Of a DNA stretch of 47,882 nucleotides, positions 32,243 to 39,936 are shown piece by piece. Under the pieces are notes generated by a model that was given only the letters and a program-made list of their open reading frames with translations, ran no database searches and was not told the origin of the DNA. Made by a program: the position numbers and the translations under genes. Within the stretch, counting starts at the first letter, position 1, and the number at the start of each line of letters is the position of its first letter. Source of the DNA: Hanstruepera ponticola. GTDB lineage: Bacteria > Bacteroidota > Bacteroidia > Flavobacteriales > Flavobacteriaceae. Location: contig NZ_JABANC010000010.1 in NCBI RefSeq assembly GCF_012931685.1, positions 1 through 47,882 on the forward strand, in the 5' to 3' direction.

Positions 32243-32413
32243 ATGTTTGGAATATTTAAAAAACAGTCAGAAATTGAATCATTACAGAAAAAATATGCCA
32301 AAGCCATGAAAGATTGGCATCGTCTTTCTACTACTGACAGAAAAGCTAGTGATGAAGTCTATGCGCAAGCCCAGAGTATAGCCGAACAAATTGAAGCTTT
32401 ACAAAATAAATAA
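32243..32413 (+). CDS. Lacal_2735-type small protein
   Basis: 56 residues. Starts MFGIFKKQSE, then a long charged helix (LQKKYAKAMKDWHRLSTTDR) and ends with AEQIEALQNK. This matches my memory of the Lacal_2735 family of very short flavobacterial proteins. Function unknown, possibly a membrane-surface or coiled-coil factor. It fits exactly between glutathione peroxidase (3 bp) and tspO (1 bp). Confidence 0.75.
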   Translation: MFGIFKKQSEIESLQKKYAKAMKDWHRLSTTDRKASDEVYAQAQSIAEQIEALQNK

Positions 32414-32414
32414 T

Positions 32415-32879
32415 ATGAGTTTTATTAAACGTTTACTTCTTTTTCTAATAATTAATTTTGGAGGTTTAGCAATTGGTGGATGGCTCATGAATAATGGGCC
32501 ACAATCTGAATGGTACACCAATCTTAATCAAGCACCTTGGACACCACCTGGATGGGTTTTTGGTGTGGCCTGGACAACAATAATGATTTGCTTTTCAGTG
32601 TATTTAGCCAAATTATTTAGTCATCAAAATTCAAAATTTTTAAGAATTTTATTTGTTGTTCAAGTTATTTTAAATATTTCATGGAATTATATCTTTTTCA
32701 ATCAGCATTGGGTAGGATTAGGACTTCTAAACATTTCACTGTTAACCTTATTTATCTTTTATTTCTTTTTTAAATTCAGAATGGACGACATAAAGACCTA
32801 TTCATATTTATTACTGCCTTATATGATTTGGCTACTGATTGCCACGTCCTTGAATGCTTACATATATGTTAATAACTAA
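32415..32879 (+). CDS. tspO: TspO/MBR family protein
   Basis: 154 residues from the ATG at 32415 (an earlier frame start at 32391 overlaps the previous gene and is not needed). Five TM helices are expected. Signatures are NQAPWTPPGWVFGVAWTTIM in TM1-2 loop/TM2 and WNYIFFNQHWVGLGLLNI. TspO proteins bind porphyrins and steroids and are tied to light and oxidative-stress responses in bacteria. It overlaps the next gene by one base (TAATG). Confidence 0.94.
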   Translation: MSFIKRLLLFLIINFGGLAIGGWLMNNGPQSEWYTNLNQAPWTPPGWVFGVAWTTIMICFSVYLAKLFSHQNSKFLRILFVVQVILNISWNYIFFNQHWVGLGLLNISLLTLFIFYFFFKFRMDDIKTYSYLLLPYMIWLLIATSLNAYIYVNN

Positions 32880-33340
32880 TGAAGATATACACCTTACATA
32901 AAAAACAAAATCTACCAATTTCTGTTGAGCAGGCTTGGGATTTTTTATCTGACCCAGGCAATTTAAAAGTTATTACTCCAGATTACATGGGATTTAATAT
33001 TCTTTCTGGAGCAGATAGACCTATGTATGCAGGGCAAATAATTCAATATATAGTTACACCTGTATTAGGAATAAAAACAAAATGGGTAACAGAAATAACA
33101 CATGTAATTGACAAACATTATTTTGTTGACGAACAACGATTTGGACCCTATTCGCTATGGCATCACAAACATTTTATTAAAGAAATTGAAGGTGGCGTGG
33201 AGATGGAAGATATTATAGACTATAAAATTCCACTAGGCATTTTAGGACAGTTGGTTCAACCAATTTTGGTAAAGCCCAAACTAGAAGAAATTTTTGAATA
33301 TCGCCAAAAAAAATTAATCGAACTTTTCGGAACTTTGTAA
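32879..33340 (+). CDS. SRPBCC (START/Bet v1-like) family protein
   Basis: 153 residues. Begins with the ligand-cavity strand QNLPISVEQAWDFLSDPGNLKVITPD, then a helix-grip beta sheet (WVTEITHVIDKHYFVDEQRFGPY, in parts) and a long C-terminal helix (LEEIFEYRQKKLIELF). A hydrophobic-ligand binder, function unknown; in this family it is often found between tspO and photolyase genes, as here. Start overlaps the tspO stop; the photolyase follows 1 bp later. Confidence 0.87.
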   Translation: MKIYTLHKKQNLPISVEQAWDFLSDPGNLKVITPDYMGFNILSGADRPMYAGQIIQYIVTPVLGIKTKWVTEITHVIDKHYFVDEQRFGPYSLWHHKHFIKEIEGGVEMEDIIDYKIPLGILGQLVQPILVKPKLEEIFEYRQKKLIELFGTL

Positions 33341-33341
33341 T

Positions 33342-34646
33342 ATGAACGAGCCTGTAAATATTTTCTGGTTTAGAAGAGATCTGCGTTTAGATGATAATCG
33401 TGGTTTTTTTGAGGCATTAAAAAGTGATAATCCTGTTTTACCTATTTTCATTTTTGATACAAAAATTCTAGACAAACTTCCTGAAGACGATGCACGTGTA
33501 ACGTTTATTTTTAATACGCTTCAAGGTATGCGGCAGACCCTTCAAGATGAACATGAAAGCAGTATAGCCATATTCATAGGTAAGCCAAAAGAAGTATTTG
33601 AAAATCTAATTAAAGAATACAACATATATGGTGTTTACACGAATCACGACTATGAACCTTATGCCAAAAAGCGTGACAAGGAAATTAAGGATTTTTTAAG
33701 CAAGAATAATATAGATTTTAAGACATATAAAGATCAAGTCATTTTTGAAAAAAGTGAAATAGTCAAAAATGATGGCGATCCATACATGGTTTACACACCA
33801 TACATGAAAACTTGGAAAAGCACATTTAATGCTGATAATCTAGAAATATTTTACACAAACAATTATCTCAAAAATCTAGTCAAACATTCTAGATTACCTA
33901 ATGTATCACTTTCAGATATTGGCTTTAAAAAATCAGATCAAAATATCGCAGCGTATGATGTTACGCCTACCCTAATACAGGAGTATGAAGACAAGCGTAA
34001 TTATCCAGCTAAAGATGCTACATCGCGACTAGGACCTCATTTACGATTTGGAACAGTAAGTATTCGAAAAATGGTAAAAAAAGCCATTGCAGAAAAAAAC
34101 GAAATATTTTGGCAAGAATTAATATGGCGTGAATTCTTCATGCAAATTCTATGGCACTATCCACATACTGTAAGTGAGAGTTTTAAACCAAAATACGATA
34201 GAATTGAATGGCGAAATAATGAAACGGAATTTCAAGCTTGGTGTGAAGGCAAGACTGGTTATCCTTTAGTTGATGCAGGTATGCGTGAATTAAATAATAC
34301 TGGTTTTATGCATAACCGTGTAAGAATGTTAGTAGGCTCATTCTTATGTAAACATTTATTAATTGATTGGCGTTGGGGCGAAGCCTATTTTGCTGAAAAG
34401 TTACATGACTACGAAATGGCAAGTAATATTTGAAATTGGCAATGGGTTGCTGGATGTGGAGTTGATGCTGCACCATACTTTAGAATTTTTAATCCAACAA
34501 CACAAATTAAGAAGTTTGATAAAAACCATGAGTACATTAAAAAGTGGGTTCCAGACTATCAAGAATTAACGTATCCTAAACCTATCGTAGATCATAAAGA
34601 GGCCAGAGAGCGGTGTTTAGCTGCTTATAAATCAGCTCTTAATTAA
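33342..34646 (+). pseudogene. phrB: Cryptochrome/deoxyribodipyrimidine photolyase interrupted by an in-frame TGA
   Basis: The frame begins FWFRRDLRLDDN and runs through the photolyase N-terminal antenna domain and most of the FAD domain (KDATSRLGPHLRFGT, WQELIWREFFMQ, FMHNRVRMLVGSF). At 34431-34433 a TGA follows MASNI. The same frame continues without gaps after it: [20 protein letters not shown] and on to TAA at 34644-34646, giving 434 codons in all, the normal length. The Gly expected after SNI (GGA) is the affected codon. The truncated 363-aa product lacks the last FAD-contacting helices. It could be a real nonsense mutation or a sequencing error. Confidence 0.85.
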
Positions 34647-34665
34647 TTATTTTAATTAATTAAAT

Positions 34666-34674
34666 TATCTTTAC
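34666..34674 (+). promoter_or_regulatory. -7 box of the VCBS T9SS gene
   Basis: TATCTTTAC (one change from TAnnTTTG) about 20 nt before the ATG at 34694; the gene needs its own promoter after the photolyase operon. Confidence 0.45.
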
Positions 34675-34693
34675 TACATCCAATTATATAATC

Positions 34694-36418
34694 ATGTACA
34701 AAAAACTACTCACATTAGCAGTAATTATGCCTCTAATGTCCTTTTCTCAAATTACTTTTACAAATTCAAACACCCTTCTCACCAACCCTAATTTAACCAG
34801 CGGCTGCGCTATTGGAGTAAGTGACATGAATGGTGATGGTCTCGATGATATTATCAGACTTGATGATGCTAGAAACTTACAAATTGAATATCAAACTGCA
34901 GGTGGTGGAAATTTCACGCAATACAATTTTGGAAGTGTTGGTGGTTCACAATGGGGTTTAGCTATTGCTGATGTCGATCAAAACGGTTATAATGATATTG
35001 TAACTGGCGGTTCTTATAATGGTATCAAACTAATAAAAGCAAATGCAGACGGTACTGCATATTCTTCCACAACACTTGGCGGTAATATTTTTCTACAAAG
35101 TGTCAATTTTGCGGATATAGATAACAATGGTTTTATTGACATATTTGCATGCCATGATGATGGTGTTTCTCTTGCTTATAGCAATGATGGCAGCGGTAAT
35201 ATGACGGTAAACAATGGTTTGATTAATGCAGTTTCAACCATACCTTCTGACAACTCGGGAAATTATGGTAGTATTTGGGCCGATGTTAACAATGATGGTC
35301 ATTTAGATTTATACATATCCAAATGTCGTTTAGGAGTAAACAATCCAAATGATGGCAGACGCGTGAATTTATTATTTATGAATGATGGCAATAATAATTA
35401 TACTGATGATGCGGTAGCGAGAGGCTTGGCTCCTCTTGGTCAGTCGTGGTCGGCGAATTTTGAAGATATTGATAATGATGGGGACTTGGATTGTGTTTTA
35501 ATAAATCATGATATATCAAGTAAAATATTTACCAATGATGGCAGTGGAAACTTTACCGATATTACTGCTACTTGTGGTATTACTTCAGTTTTGGCAGGTT
35601 TAGGCTCTGGTGGAATTCAAGTTATGATGGAAGATTTTGATAATGATACGTTTATAGATTTGTTTATCACCATGCGAAGTGGCACGCATCATTTATTCAA
35701 AAATAATGGCGACAAAACCTTTACGGAGGTTACGTCACCTTTCACCTTACCTGCAGGACCTTCAAGAATACAAAGCGCTGCTGTAGGTGATCTAAACAAT
35801 GATGGCTTTATAGATGTTATGGCGGGCTTTGCTACGGGATACAATGGTCCATCAAGTAATCCTGATGTACTGTATTTAAATGATGGTAATACCAACAATT
35901 GGACAGAAATTAGATTAATTGGTGATGCAAGTAATATAAATGGTATTGGCGCTAGGATTGAAATTCAAGGTGCATGGGGAACTCAAATAAGAGAAGTAAG
36001 AGCAGGAGAAAGTTACGGAACCATGAATTCCTTGATGACGCATTTTGGACTCGGTGCAGCTACACAAATTGATGCAATAGTTGTGCATTGGACTTCTGGA
36101 GCTGTTGATACCATTTCGAATCCAAATATAAACGAAGTCATAGTAATAGAAGAAGGTCAAACCTTAAGTGCTATTGGTTTAGATAATCATGAGATAAGAC
36201 TCTATCCCAACCCTGTGAATGATTTCTTAAATATATCTATGAAAGGGAATACTAACTTAAACTATGCTATTTATAATTTAACTGGTAAGTTAATTCAGGA
36301 AATGACGATGTTACCAGCTTCAAATCAGATAGACATAAAATCTTTAAAGAGTGGCATTTACTTTATACATCTAAATACCAATCAAAAAACAACAATTCAT
36401 AAAATCGTAAAGAAATAA
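34694..36418 (+). CDS. VCBS/FG-GAP and ASPIC/UnbV repeat protein with T9SS sorting domain
   Basis: 574 residues; signal peptide (YKKLLTLAVIMPLMSFSQ). Residues about 25-400 hold repeated Ca-binding FG-GAP-like units with D-x-D/N-x-D-G signatures (DMNGDGLDD, DVDQNGYND, DIDNNGFID, DVNNDGHLD, DIDNDGDLD, DLNNDGFID). An ASPIC/UnbV segment follows (INGIGARIEI, EVRAGESYGTMNSLMTHFGLG). The last ~80 residues are a type A sorting domain (LYPNPVNDFLNIS, IYNLTGKLIQEMT). It is a beta-propeller surface or secreted protein (CRTAC-like); ligand unknown. Confidence 0.93.
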   Translation: MYKKLLTLAVIMPLMSFSQITFTNSNTLLTNPNLTSGCAIGVSDMNGDGLDDIIRLDDARNLQIEYQTAGGGNFTQYNFGSVGGSQWGLAIADVDQNGYNDIVTGGSYNGIKLIKANADGTAYSSTTLGGNIFLQSVNFADIDNNGFIDIFACHDDGVSLAYSNDGSGNMTVNNGLINAVSTIPSDNSGNYGSIWADVNNDGHLDLYISKCRLGVNNPNDGRRVNLLFMNDGNNNYTDDAVARGLAPLGQSWSANFEDIDNDGDLDCVLINHDISSKIFTNDGSGNFTDITATCGITSVLAGLGSGGIQVMMEDFDNDTFIDLFITMRSGTHHLFKNNGDKTFTEVTSPFTLPAGPSRIQSAAVGDLNNDGFIDVMAGFATGYNGPSSNPDVLYLNDGNTNNWTEIRLIGDASNINGIGARIEIQGAWGTQIREVRAGESYGTMNSLMTHFGLGAATQIDAIVVHWTSGAVDTISNPNINEVIVIEEGQTLSAIGLDNHEIRLYPNPVNDFLNISMKGNTNLNYAIYNLTGKLIQEMTMLPASNQIDIKSLKSGIYFIHLNTNQKTTIHKIVKK

Positions 36419-36440
36419 ATGCGCATCTAAATAATAAATA

Positions 36441-36469
36441 TGAGCCGTTATGAGATAACGGCTTTTTTT
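36441..36469 (+). terminator. Intrinsic terminator after the VCBS gene
   Basis: AGCCGTTA (36443-36450) pairs with TAACGGCT (36456-36463) over TGAGA, followed by seven T. Confidence 0.9.
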
Positions 36470-36563
36470 ATTTAGCCACGTTTAGTCAAATTATAACATG
36501 TATTTAATTACCAGATATTTAATTTTTTACTAGCTTTAGTAAATAACTTAAAATCCAAAAACA

Positions 36564-36926
36564 ATGAATACAAAAGAAGTAGCAAATAAATGGCGAACCA
36601 TGTGTCAAGAGGGTAAAAACTTGGACTGTATCAATGAACTTTATGCAGATAATGTAGTGAGCAAAGAAATGCCTGGTATGCCAGGAGAAGTTATTACTGG
36701 AAAACAAAATGTTTGGAATAAAAGCAAAGAATGGTTAGACAGTGTTGAAAATTTTCATTCAAGTGAAATTAGCGAACCTGTTATAGCTGGAAACTTTTTT
36801 ACAGCCAAAATGGGATTTGATTGTACGTTTAAAGAACGTGGCAGACAAAAAATGGAAGAGGTCTGTGTGTACGAGGTCAAAGATGGCAAAATTGCCAGTG
36901 AACAATATTTTTATAGTATGGAGTAA
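36564..36926 (+). CDS. SnoaL-like / NTF2-fold protein
   Basis: 120 residues, the size of a one-domain NTF2-like protein. It has the helix-then-sheet pattern EVANKWRTMCQEGKNLDCI, LYADNVVSKEMPG, ITGKQNVWNKSKEWLDSVE and ends CVYEVKDGKIASEQYFY, typical of SnoaL-like polyketide cyclase or limonene-epoxide-hydrolase relatives. Ligand or reaction unknown. A TAGCTTTAG box (36531-36539) precedes the start, and the terminator at 36939 separates it from murA. Confidence 0.83.
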   Translation: MNTKEVANKWRTMCQEGKNLDCINELYADNVVSKEMPGMPGEVITGKQNVWNKSKEWLDSVENFHSSEISEPVIAGNFFTAKMGFDCTFKERGRQKMEEVCVYEVKDGKIASEQYFYSME

Positions 36927-36938
36927 CACGCAAATAAA

Positions 36939-36968
36939 AAAGCTTCGAAATTTTTGAAGCTTTTTTTA
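36939..36968. terminator. Bidirectional terminator between the SnoaL-like gene and murA
   Basis: AGCTTC (36941-36946) pairs with GAAGCT (36956-36961), extended by A/T runs on both sides. It lies between convergent genes. Confidence 0.8.
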
Positions 36969-36969
36969 G

Positions 36970-38289
36970 TTATTCATGTTCTTTAAGACGCTCAATTTTG
37001 GCCCCAATGGCTCGTAAACGCTCGTCTATATTTTCGTATCCTCTATCAATTTGTTCAATATTGTGAATGGTTGATGTGCCTCTAGCAGATAAGGCTGCTA
37101 TTAACAGCGATACACCTGCACGTATATCTGGAGATGTCATAGTCGTTGCTTTTAAATCAGACTGAAAATCATGCCCAATAACGGTAGCTCTATGTGGATC
37201 GCAGAGAATAATTTTTGCTCCCATATCAATAAGTTTATCCACAAAGAACAAACGGCTTTCAAACATTTTTTGATGTACTAAAACACTACCTCTAGCTTGT
37301 GTAGCAACCACCAGAATAATACTCAATAAATCTGGTGTAAAGCCTGGCCAAGGTGCATCGGAAATGGTTAAAATAGAACCATCTATATAACTTTGAATTT
37401 CATATCCATCTACATGGGCTGGTATGTGAATATCATCACCACGTCTTTCAACTGTAATACCCAGTTTTCTAAATACGTTGGGAATTTGACCTAAATCATC
37501 CCAACTTACATTGGTTATAGTCAACTCACTTTTTGTCATCGCTGCCAATCCAATCCAGCTACCAATTTCAATCATATCTGGCAACATGGTATGTTCTGTA
37601 CCACCAAGGCTATCAACACCTTCAATGATTAGCATATTAGATCCAATACCTTTTATATTGGCTCCCATCCTATTTAACATCTTACACAGCTGTTGTAAAT
37701 AAGGTTCGCATGCGGCGTTATAGATTGTAGTAGTTCCTTCTGCCAAAACTGCAGCCATAACAATATTAGCTGTTCCTGTAACAGAGGCTTCGTCGAGTAA
37801 CATATAAGTTCCAACTAACTTATCAGCTTCTACACCATAAAAATAATCTTCGCGATTATAACGGAATTTGGCTCCTAAATTTATAAAACCTTCAAAATGG
37901 GTATCTAAACGTCTGCGTCCTATTTTATCGCCTCCAGGCTTTGGAATATATCCTTTACCAAATCTAGCCAATAAAGGACCAACTATCATGATGGAACCTC
38001 TTAGGCCTCGACCATCTACCTTAAAAGCTTCAGATTCTAAATATTTTAAATTGACCTCATCAGCTTGAAACGAATAAGCATTATTGGATAGCTTCTCAAT
38101 CTTTACACCTAGCTTTCTTAAAAGTTCTATAAGTTTATTGACATCAACAATATCAGGTATATTATGAATAGTGACTTTTTCTGGAGTCAACAATACAGCG
38201 CATAAAATTTGAAGTGCTTCGTTTTTTGCTCCTTGAGGCTGGATGCTTCCTTTTAATTGATGGCCTCCTTCAATTTTAAATATTCCCAT
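36970..38289 (-). CDS. murA: UDP-N-acetylglucosamine 1-carboxyvinyltransferase MurA (Asp variant)
   Basis: 439 residues, normal length. K22 and N23 (GAKNEAL) sit at the E. coli positions for UDP-GlcNAc binding; the inside-out alpha/beta-barrel motifs TITDAPW-like (LTISDAPWPGFTPDLLS) and RGYENIDERL are present. The loop that carries the fosfomycin-alkylated Cys115 in E. coli reads PKPGGDKIGRRRLDTH, with Asp at residue 121. It catalyses the first step of peptidoglycan precursor synthesis in the cytoplasm. The Asp form is known to be active but resistant to fosfomycin. Starts 5 bp after the DUF4290 gene (minus strand operon). Confidence 0.96.
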   Translation of the reverse strand: MGIFKIEGGHQLKGSIQPQGAKNEALQILCAVLLTPEKVTIHNIPDIVDVNKLIELLRKLGVKIEKLSNNAYSFQADEVNLKYLESEAFKVDGRGLRGSIMIVGPLLARFGKGYIPKPGGDKIGRRRLDTHFEGFINLGAKFRYNREDYFYGVEADKLVGTYMLLDEASVTGTANIVMAAVLAEGTTTIYNAACEPYLQQLCKMLNRMGANIKGIGSNMLIIEGVDSLGGTEHTMLPDMIEIGSWIGLAAMTKSELTITNVSWDDLGQIPNVFRKLGITVERRGDDIHIPAHVDGYEIQSYIDGSILTISDAPWPGFTPDLLSIILVVATQARGSVLVHQKMFESRLFFVDKLIDMGAKIILCDPHRATVIGHDFQSDLKATTMTSPDIRAGVSLLIAALSARGTSTIHNIEQIDRGYENIDERLRAIGAKIERLKEHE

Positions 38290-38294
38290 GAAGT

Positions 38295-38942
38295 TTAATA
38301 GCGTTTTCTATTTCTATTATTATTTTTTTTGTGATGTCCCTTTTTACTGGAGTTAGAACTGTATTTCTTTTTACTACGCATTAAGCTACTGGCATCGGTT
38401 AAATCTTCATCTGCATTAAGCAAATTGATTTTTCCTCCTGACAATTCTCGGAGATGCTCAAAAATCACATCATCCTCAACGGTGTCTTTATTCCAGTTTA
38501 AAAAACATTTTTTCATATGGTTGGCTATGGTATAAACCAAAGCCTCCTTCAACTCGCCTTCCTCCCAAGTATTAGCCACATCAATCATGGTTTTAATATT
38601 ATTTCCGTAGAAACGATATTTTGGATGGTTCTGCGGATAATCTAATGTTTCTGGACGTTCCGAGAGCACTTCTTTTGAAGGCTTTTCATAAGGTGAATCG
38701 GCATCTAATTCAAAATTAGACATGATAAATAATTGATCCCAAAGCTTGTGTTGAAAATCTGGTACATCACGCAAATGAGGCTGCAAATTACCCATCACAG
38801 ATATGATGGCTTGAGCCAATTTATTACGTTCTTCTTTTGTTTCACGTGTTTTGGCATAATTCACCATTTTCTGTAAATGCCTACCGTATTCTGGTATAAT
38901 TAAATGTTCGCGTTCCGAATTGTATTCTAAATGTTCTATCAA
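38295..38942 (-). CDS. DUF4290 family protein
   Basis: 215 residues. It begins LEYNSEREHLIIPEYGRHLQ, typical of this Bacteroidota family, is mostly helical, has no signal peptide, and ends in a long Lys/Asn/Ser/His-rich basic tail (KKKYSSNSSKKGHHKKNNNR), suggesting nucleic-acid or polyanion binding. Function unknown. It is 5 bp upstream of murA, so it is co-expressed with the first cell-wall step. Confidence 0.88.
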   Translation of the reverse strand: MIEHLEYNSEREHLIIPEYGRHLQKMVNYAKTRETKEERNKLAQAIISVMGNLQPHLRDVPDFQHKLWDQLFIMSNFELDADSPYEKPSKEVLSERPETLDYPQNHPKYRFYGNNIKTMIDVANTWEEGELKEALVYTIANHMKKCFLNWNKDTVEDDVIFEHLRELSGGKINLLNADEDLTDASSLMRSKKKYSSNSSKKGHHKKNNNRNRKRY

Positions 38943-39008
38943 AATAAAAATGTGTAGAGGTTAACTTTTAGCAAGAAGTATCATGCCTGCGCAAAGTACA
39001 AAAAAATT

Positions 39009-39302
39009 CTAAAGACTAATAACTCCTTGAACGTTTTCTGCCACTTCTTTATATTTGGCAATAACATCTTCTGGTGTTTTCATATTAACGTTAATAGAAA
39101 CGCTGGTATATTTACCATTTTTTGATTCGGTGGTATTAATTACGGCTCCCATATTATCAAAAAGTGCTTCAACTTCTGAAATGCCATTACCTTCCGATTT
39201 TACAATAAACTTATACAAATACTCCGATGGCCACGTAGCCGTATCATATAATTGACCCTTTAACTTTTCGTAAAAAGCATCCGGATTTTGATTCTCTTCC
39301 AT
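39009..39302 (-). CDS. DUF493 (YbeD-like) protein
   Basis: 97 residues, the size of DUF493 proteins, which have an ACT-like beta-alpha-beta fold. Visible: YLYKFIVKSEGNGISEVEAL and KYTSVSINVNMKTPEDVIAKY, the two strand pairs of that fold. Possible regulatory ligand or protein-binding domain; role unknown. It stands divergent from the AAA gene and separate from DUF4290. Confidence 0.85.
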   Translation of the reverse strand: MEENQNPDAFYEKLKGQLYDTATWPSEYLYKFIVKSEGNGISEVEALFDNMGAVINTTESKNGKYTSVSINVNMKTPEDVIAKYKEVAENVQGVISL

Positions 39303-39393
39303 ATTAATTACATTAAGCTACAAAGATACTGTTTCCAATTCATTTTTTAGTTTCCTTTTTAATTACGATTTTTACATCCAAAATGTTGCTGTC

Positions 39394-39936
39394 TTGAACG
39401 TAAAAAAAATTGTAATTACTGGTGGTCCTGGAACTGGAAAAACGTCCATTATCAATGAATTAAAAAGACTGGGACATGTTTGTTTAGATGAAATTTCACG
39501 TGAAGTTACTCTAAAAGCGCGTAAGGAAGGTATTGAACAGTTATTCTTAACACAACCACTACTATTTAGCGAACTCTTATTAAAAGGACGTGAAACACAA
39601 TTTTCGCAGGCAAACACATTAGGAAAAGATTTGGTTTTTTTAGATCGAGGCATTCCTGATGTTATTGCCTATATGGATTATATTGGTGATGCATATCCTG
39701 AAAAATTTGTAAACAGTTGCAAAAACCATGTCTATGATATGGCTTTTATTTTAGAGCCTTGGCAAGAAATATTTGTAAGTGATAGTGAACGTTATGAAAA
39801 CTTTGATCAAGCTGTAAAAATTCATCATCATCTTCTTAATACCTATGAGCGTTTTAACTACGCGCTCATGGATGTACCCTTTGATACCATTGAAAATAGA
39901 GCACAATTTATTCTTAATGTTGTAAAGAAACTATAA
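39394..39936 (+). CDS. P-loop AAA family ATPase/kinase (AAA_28-like)
   Basis: 180 residues. The P-loop GGPGTGKTS is at about residue 10, Walker B-like LVFLDRGIPDV at about 82, and the C-terminal half is helical. It resembles NadR/nucleoside-kinase type AAA_28 proteins; substrate unknown. The start is TTG at 39394: no in-frame ATG lies between it and the upstream stop-side region, and the ATP-binding strand begins 5 codons later. The nearby ATG at 39383 is in another frame. It overlaps recQ by one base (TAATG). Confidence 0.83.
   Translation: MNVKKIVITGGPGTGKTSIINELKRLGHVCLDEISREVTLKARKEGIEQLFLTQPLLFSELLLKGRETQFSQANTLGKDLVFLDRGIPDVIAYMDYIGDAYPEKFVNSCKNHVYDMAFILEPWQEIFVSDSERYENFDQAVKIHHHLLNTYERFNYALMDVPFDTIENRAQFILNVVKKL

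Noticed and set aside
34431-34433. Selenocysteine or recoded TGA in the photolyase
   Set aside because: The homologous residue is Gly, no SECIS-like hairpin is seen just after, and TGA acts as stop elsewhere in the window (recQ).
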